DNA of 64,000 bases from Actinomycetota bacterium (GTDB lineage Bacteria; Actinomycetota; UBA4738; HRBIN12). The DNA is taken from NCBI GenBank assembly GCA_026003015.1, contig BPGL01000002.1, positions 248,001 to 312,000 of the forward strand, given 5' to 3'. Of this stretch, positions 60,341 through 64,000 are shown piece after piece. How positions within the stretch are numbered: the first letter of the stretch is position 1; every line of letters starts with the position of its first letter. The notes under the pieces were generated by a model, which searched no databases, was not told where the DNA came from, and saw only the letters and a list, made by a program, of their open reading frames with translations. The position numbers were made by a program, and so were the translations under genes.

Positions 60341-61409
60341 ATGACGCAGGACGACGGCCACACGGCGAAGCTGCGCGGGCGCCTCGTGGAGGGCGTCCGC
60401 CTGATCTTCCTGCCCGTGCTCGGGGCCGCGGGCTACCAGATCGGAGCGACCGTCGAGGGGGCGACCGGTACCACGACCCTGCTGTACGTCTTCCTCGGCG
60501 CCGCCGTCGGCTACGTCGTGGGCGGGGTCTTCGGGCGGCTGACGCTTCGCGCGGTGCGCGGGCTGGAGCACGAGCTCCGCCGCAAGCCCGCCGCCCAGCT
60601 CGCCGGGGGGGTCGTCGGGCTCGTCGTCGGGCTCGTCGTCGCCGCCCTGCTGATGGTCCCCGCTGCTGTTCCTCCCCGCGGCCACGGCCTGGCCCTCGAT
60701 CGTGTTCATCTACCTCGTGCTCGCGTCGCTCGGCCTGCGGGTCGGGCAGGCGCGCCACGAGGACCTGTTCGCCCTCGTCGGGATGAAGCCGCGCGCGGCG
60801 GCTCCCGGGCGCGGCGACCTGCACGTCGTCGACACGAGCGCGCTGATCGACGGCCGCGTCGTCGACCTCGTGTCGACCGGGTTCGTCACCGGCACGCTCC
60901 TGCTGCACGAGGGGGTCCTTCGCGAGCTCCAGGCGATCGCGGACACCTCCGATCCCCGCCGCCGCGCTCGGGGTCGCCGCGGGCTCGATACGCTCGTGGA
61001 GCTCCAGAAGCTCCCGACGATCGACTGCCAGCTCGTCGAGGAAGCGGGCGTGCTCGACGTCGACGCCGCCCTCGTGCGCCTGGCGCGCGAGCGGGGCGCC
61101 TCGCTGATCACCGTCGACCACAACCTCGCCAAGGTCGCCGAGGCGCTGCGCGTGCCGGTCGCCCAGGTCAACGCGCTCGCGAGCCGGTTCCGGATCCCCT
61201 ACGCCGCCGGCGACGAGGTCGCCGTGCAGCTCGTGAAGGAGGGCCGGGAGGCTGGGCAGGGCGTCGGGTACCTCGAGGACGGAACGATGGTGGTCGTAGA
61301 GCGGGCCGCCGACCGGATCGGCAGCGAGGTGGCCGCGCGCGTGCGCAACGTGATCCAGACAACCACCGGCCGCATGATCTTCGCAGCGCTCGACGGGTCG
61401 ACCGAGTAG
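60341..61409 (+). pseudogene. PIN/TRAM-domain membrane protein (YacL-like), one frameshift
   Basis: ATG 60341 with GGAGA upstream gives four membrane helices (VRLIFLPVLGAAGYQIGA, TLLYVFLGAAVGYVVGG, VGLVVGLVVAALLMVP). The frame is lost in CCCC at 60658-60661; removing one C continues as LLFLPAATAWPSIVFIYLVLASLGLRVGQARHEDLF into ORF 60702-61409, which holds the PIN nuclease core (VVDTSALIDGRVVDL, ...LITVDHNLAKVAE) and a TRAM domain. Intact length ~355 residues. Probable membrane-tethered RNase; precise role unknown. Usual neighbour of carD and ispD. Confidence 0.85.
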
Positions 61410-61466
61410 TGGCTCGGCGCCGTCGTCCCTGCGCCCGGTCCGACCGGCGGCGGCGGCTCCCTCTGG

Positions 61467-61472
61467 CATGCT
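61467..61472 (+). promoter_or_regulatory. -10 element of ispD (leaderless)
   Basis: CATGCT, 6 nt before the GTG at 61479. Confidence 0.35.
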
Positions 61473-61478
61473 TGGCGG

Positions 61479-62180
61479 GTGGAGACCGCCACTCGCGCGC
61501 GGGCGAGCGCCGTGATCGTCGCGGCCGGCTCGGGCAGCCGGCTCGGTGGTCGCGAGCCGAAGGCGTTCCGGCGACTGGGGGCCCGCTCGATCCTGGCGCG
61601 GGCGGCGGCCGGGGCGGCCTCGGCGCCGGGGGTGGTGCGGATCGTGGTCGCCGTTCCGGCCGGGCTGGAGGCCCGGGCCCGCGAGGAGCTGCGGGACCTC
61701 CCCGTGCCGACCGAGGTCGTGGCCGGCGGGCCGACCCGCCAGGACTCCGTCCGGCTCGGTCTGGAGGCCCTGCCCGAGGACCCGCCGGTCGTGGTGGTCC
61801 ACGATGCCGCCCGGTGCTTCGCGGCTCCGCAGCTGTTCGTGCGCGTGATCGACGCGGTCGCCGCGGGCGCGGTCGGGGCGGTGCCCGTGGTCGAGGTCGT
61901 CGACACGGTCAAGCGGCTCGGGGACGGGCGGGTCCTCGCCACCCTGGAGCGTGCGGAGCTCGCGCTCGCGCAGACGCCGCAGGCCTTCGACCTCGCCGCC
62001 CTGCGGGCCGCGCACGTCCGCGCCGTCGCGCAGGGGCGGCGGGCGAGCGACGACGCCGCGCTCCTCGAGGCCGACCACGAGGTGCTCGCCGTGCCCGGCG
62101 ACCCTGGGAACGTCAAGGTCACGACGCCGTGGGACCTCGTCCTCGCCGAGCGACGCGCTCGCGAGGAAGGGGGTGGGTGA
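61479..62180 (+). CDS. ispD: 2-C-methyl-D-erythritol 4-phosphate cytidylyltransferase
   Basis: 233 residues, GTG start. Nucleotidyl-transferase motif VIVAAGSGSRLGGREPKAF, VVVHDAARCFAAP and AQTPQAFDLAAL. Third step of the non-mevalonate isoprenoid pathway: MEP plus CTP to CDP-methylerythritol. ispF follows 13 nt later. Confidence 0.93.
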   Translation: METATRARASAVIVAAGSGSRLGGREPKAFRRLGARSILARAAAGAASAPGVVRIVVAVPAGLEARAREELRDLPVPTEVVAGGPTRQDSVRLGLEALPEDPPVVVVHDAARCFAAPQLFVRVIDAVAAGAVGAVPVVEVVDTVKRLGDGRVLATLERAELALAQTPQAFDLAALRAAHVRAVAQGRRASDDAALLEADHEVLAVPGDPGNVKVTTPWDLVLAERRAREEGGG

Positions 62181-62193
62181 GCGGGGTGGGTGC

Positions 62194-62685
62194 GTGAGTC
62201 GAAGCAGGGACGTGGGTGCGTCACCGCGGGTGGGGCTCGGGGTCGACCTTCACCCCTGGGGGGCAGACGGCGAGCTCCGCCTCGGGGGGGTCGTCTTCCC
62301 CGGCCTGCCGGCGCTTCGCGGACACTCCGACGGCGACGTCGTGTGCCACGCCGTGGCCGACGCGCTGCTCGGCGCCGCGGCGCTCGGCGACCTCGGCGAC
62401 CACGCGCCCGAGACCGACCCCGCGTTCGCCGGGATCGCGGGCCCGGAGCTGCTCGGCCGGATCGTGGCGGTCGTCGCGCGGGCGGGGTTCCGACCCGGCG
62501 GGTGCGACGCGACGGTGATCGCTGAGCGCCCGGCGATCGCGCCGCATCGGGAGGCGATCCGCACGAACCTAGCAGCGGTGCTCGACCTGCCGCTCGATCG
62601 CGTATCGGTCAAGGCGACGCGGCCCGAGGGACTCGGGCTCACCGGGGAGGGCGTCGGGTGCCTCGCGGTCGTGGTGCTCGCCTGA
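62194..62685 (+). CDS. ispF: 2-C-methyl-D-erythritol 2,4-cyclodiphosphate synthase
   Basis: 163 residues from GTG 62194 (nearby in-frame GTGs make the exact start unsure). Metal site GVDLHPW, LRGHSDGDVVCHAVADALLGAAALGDLGDH, and ATRPEGLGLTGEGVG. Fifth MEP-pathway step. Order ispD-ispF is conserved with carD. The ORF track begins in ispD. Confidence 0.92.
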   Translation: MSRSRDVGASPRVGLGVDLHPWGADGELRLGGVVFPGLPALRGHSDGDVVCHAVADALLGAAALGDLGDHAPETDPAFAGIAGPELLGRIVAVVARAGFRPGGCDATVIAERPAIAPHREAIRTNLAAVLDLPLDRVSVKATRPEGLGLTGEGVGCLAVVVLA

Positions 62686-63419
62686 GCCCCGGCGAGGAGG
62701 TCGTCGCCGGGCGTCGGGCCGCGCTCGAGGCCGTGCGGGCGGGTCTCGCCCGCGCGGTGCTGCTCGACGCGCGGGCGCGGGCGACGCCGGGGCTGCGCTC
62801 GCTCGAGGAGGCCGCTCGGCGCGCCGGGGTGGAGCTCCAGCGGGCCCCGCGCAGCGAGCTCGACCGGCTCGCCGAGGACCACCGCGGGGTGGTCGCGGTG
62901 CTCGCCGGCGGCGCGCCGACCCTGGCGGAGCGCGACCTCGCGACGCTCGCGCTTGCCGACGACGCGCTCGCCGTCGTCCTGGACGGGATCGAGGACCCGC
63001 AGAACCTCGGGGCGGCGGCGCGCGTCGCCGAGGTGGCCGGCGCAGCGCTGCTCGTGACCCGTCGGCGCCGCGCCGCGCCGGTCTCCGCGGCGGCGATCCG
63101 GGCTTCCGCGGGGGCGCTCCTGCACCTTCCGCACCTTCGGGCGGCCAACGTCGCCCGCGCGATCGAACGCCTGCAGGCCGTGGGGTTCACCGTCGTCGGG
63201 CTCGCCGGCGAGGCGGATCGGACCGTCTACGACGAGCCCGCGCCGCCGGGTCGACTCGCGATCGTCGTGGGAGCGGAGGGAGCCGGGCTGTCTCGGCTCG
63301 TGCGGGAGCGTTGCGACCTGCTCGTCTCCCTGCCGATGCGCGGGAAGGTGGGCTCGCTCAACGCCGCGACCGCGCTGGCGGCGGCGCTGTACGCCTACGC
63401 GCTGCCGCGTTCCGGATGA
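62658..63419 (+). CDS. rlmB: TrmH-family rRNA 2'-O-methyltransferase (RlmB-like)
   Basis: 253 residues. N-terminal substrate-binding domain EEVVAGRRAALEAVRAG, then the SPOUT knot: VVLDGIEDPQNLGAAARVAEVAG, GRLAIVVGAEGAGLSRLV and LVSLPMRGKVGSLNAATALAAALY. Methylates a 23S rRNA (or tRNA) ribose using SAM. GTG 62658 is preferred because GGGGAGG lies 9 nt upstream; it overlaps ispF by 28 nt. Confidence 0.9.
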   Translation: MPRGRGARLSPGEEVVAGRRAALEAVRAGLARAVLLDARARATPGLRSLEEAARRAGVELQRAPRSELDRLAEDHRGVVAVLAGGAPTLAERDLATLALADDALAVVLDGIEDPQNLGAAARVAEVAGAALLVTRRRRAAPVSAAAIRASAGALLHLPHLRAANVARAIERLQAVGFTVVGLAGEADRTVYDEPAPPGRLAIVVGAEGAGLSRLVRERCDLLVSLPMRGKVGSLNAATALAAALYAYALPRSG

Positions 63420-63433
63420 GGGAGGATCGAGCG

Positions 63434-63946
63434 ATGGACCGGGAACCCACGAAGCGCCCGGCGGAGGGAGCCGCCGCCCGCCCCGAGGACCGGCCGATCG
63501 ACCCCGACGCGGTCGCCCGGCTCGAGCGGCTGCCCGCGCCCGGTGGCGCGTCGCCGCGGCCGCTCCTGGCTCGGCCGGCGGCGCGCAGCCCCCTGGTCAC
63601 GACCGCCGGGGCGGTGCTCGTCGTGGTCGGCCTGTTCGTCGGGGTCGTCGCGGTCGCGGCCGTGCGGCCGAGCGACGGTCTGGATCTGCTGGGCGTGCGG
63701 CTGTCGGGTCCGGCGGCCGCGGGAGCCTTCCTCGGTGTCGCGGCCGTCGAGGCGACGGTCGGCGCCCTCGTGCTCGCTCGCCGGCCCCTCGGGCGCCCCC
63801 TCGGGTTCGCCGTCGGCCTCCTCGGCCTCGTCGTCGGGCTCTCGCAGCTGCCCTCCTCGGGGGTGAACGGGATCCCGACCGTGGGGCTCGCCGTGTTCAT
63901 CCTCTACGCGCTCGGGATCGGCGGCGCGGAGTTCCGCCGGCGGTAG
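63434..63946 (+). CDS. Small multi-pass membrane protein of unknown function
   Basis: 170 residues from ATG 63434 with GGAGG 9 nt upstream. Hydrophilic N-terminus (~50 residues) and four helices: VTTAGAVLVVVGLFVGVVAV, AGAFLGVAAVEATVGALVLA, LGFAVGLLGLVVGLSQL and PTVGLAVFILYALGIGG. Not recognised. Its TAG stop is part of the -10 hexamer of the following tRNA gene. Confidence 0.65.
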   Translation: MDREPTKRPAEGAAARPEDRPIDPDAVARLERLPAPGGASPRPLLARPAARSPLVTTAGAVLVVVGLFVGVVAVAAVRPSDGLDLLGVRLSGPAAAGAFLGVAAVEATVGALVLARRPLGRPLGFAVGLLGLVVGLSQLPSSGVNGIPTVGLAVFILYALGIGGAEFRRR

Positions 63947-63949
63947 ACT
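63944..63949 (+). promoter_or_regulatory. -10 element of tRNA-Thr(TGT), overlapping a stop codon
   Basis: TAGACT, 7 nt before the tRNA 5' end; TAG is the stop of the upstream gene. Confidence 0.5.
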
Positions 63950-63956
63950 CGCCGCG

Positions 63957-64000
63957 GCCGGCGTGGCGCAGCCCGGTAGCGCAACCGACTTGTAATCGGT
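63957..64000 (+). tRNA. tRNA-Thr (anticodon TGT), 5' part
   Basis: 5' acceptor strand GCCGGCG, D stem GCGC/GCGC, anticodon stem ACCGA/TCGGT around CTTGTAA (anticodon TGT, reads ACA). The T arm and 3' acceptor strand lie beyond the window. Confidence 0.9.

Noticed and set aside
62682-62684. CTG start for rlmB overlapping the ispF stop
   Set aside because: No Shine-Dalgarno at this CTG, while GTG 62658 has GGGGAGG at good spacing.

Overview
This is about 64 kb of very GC-rich DNA (my estimate is above 70%). GTG starts are common, stop and start codons often overlap by 4 nt (ATGA/GTGA), and many genes have a -10 hexamer directly in front of the start codon. Gene content points to an actinobacterium (Actinomycetota): CarD next to ispD-ispF-rlmB, a major-facilitator/thymidylate-kinase fusion beside topA and holB, a DUF2342 F420-associated metalloprotease beside tilS-hpt-ftsH, and an OB-fold protein beside two TrkA proteins. 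TopA keeps four cysteine zinc fingers, unlike the Mycobacterium/Streptomyces enzymes as I know them, so a deep-branching uncultured lineage is plausible. I cannot name a class. No phage, insertion sequence or CRISPR array was seen.

Layout. 1-9.4 kb: end of an AmmeMemoRadiSam radical SAM gene, a polysaccharide flippase, a minus-strand run with a MrfA-type helicase, a universal stress protein and TerC (behind a yybP-ykoY-type manganese riboswitch), then an LCP-family gene. 9.6-19 kb: cation and proton handling, with nhaA, a complete mrpABCDEFG operon and a potassium-independent proton pyrophosphatase. 19-30 kb: a potassium island with an OB-fold protein, two TrkA/RCK proteins, two short KdpD/KdpE-like two-component pairs and two KimA-like permeases, but no kdpFABC. 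30-39 kb: BrkB, GNAT, DedA, topA, MFS-tmk, holB and a sensor-like membrane protein. 39.4-45.8 kb: tRNA-Thr(CGT), a proline-rich secreted/membrane protein, DUF2342 protease, tilS, hpt, ftsH and a HAD hydrolase. 45.8-55 kb: a J-domain membrane protein, then folE, folP, an alpha/beta-hydrolase-like protein, folB, folK, a zinc-ribbon membrane protein, a DUF2520 protein, panC, coaX and lysS. 55-64 kb: a lone receiver domain, clpC, DsbB, carD, a PIN/TRAM protein, ispD, ispF, rlmB, a small membrane protein and the start of tRNA-Thr(TGT).

How it fits together. The 9.6-30 kb half is a monovalent-cation and proton homeostasis region: antiporters expel sodium/protons, the pyrophosphatase energises the membrane, and the KimA/TrkA/KdpDE group probably takes up and senses potassium. 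The two kdpD-like promoters share four RTG-type half-sites at identical offsets (0, +11, +32, +43), which suggests shared or cross-regulated control by the OmpR-family regulators. The second half is housekeeping: folate, pantothenate/CoA, lysyl-tRNA, non-mevalonate isoprenoid synthesis, proteolysis and replication.

Quality caution. Between about 53.1 and 60.7 kb four genes are frameshifted: coaX, dsbB-like and PIN/TRAM once each, clpC at least a dozen times. Conserved protein sequence continues in the next frame each time, so assembly or sequencing error is the most likely cause.
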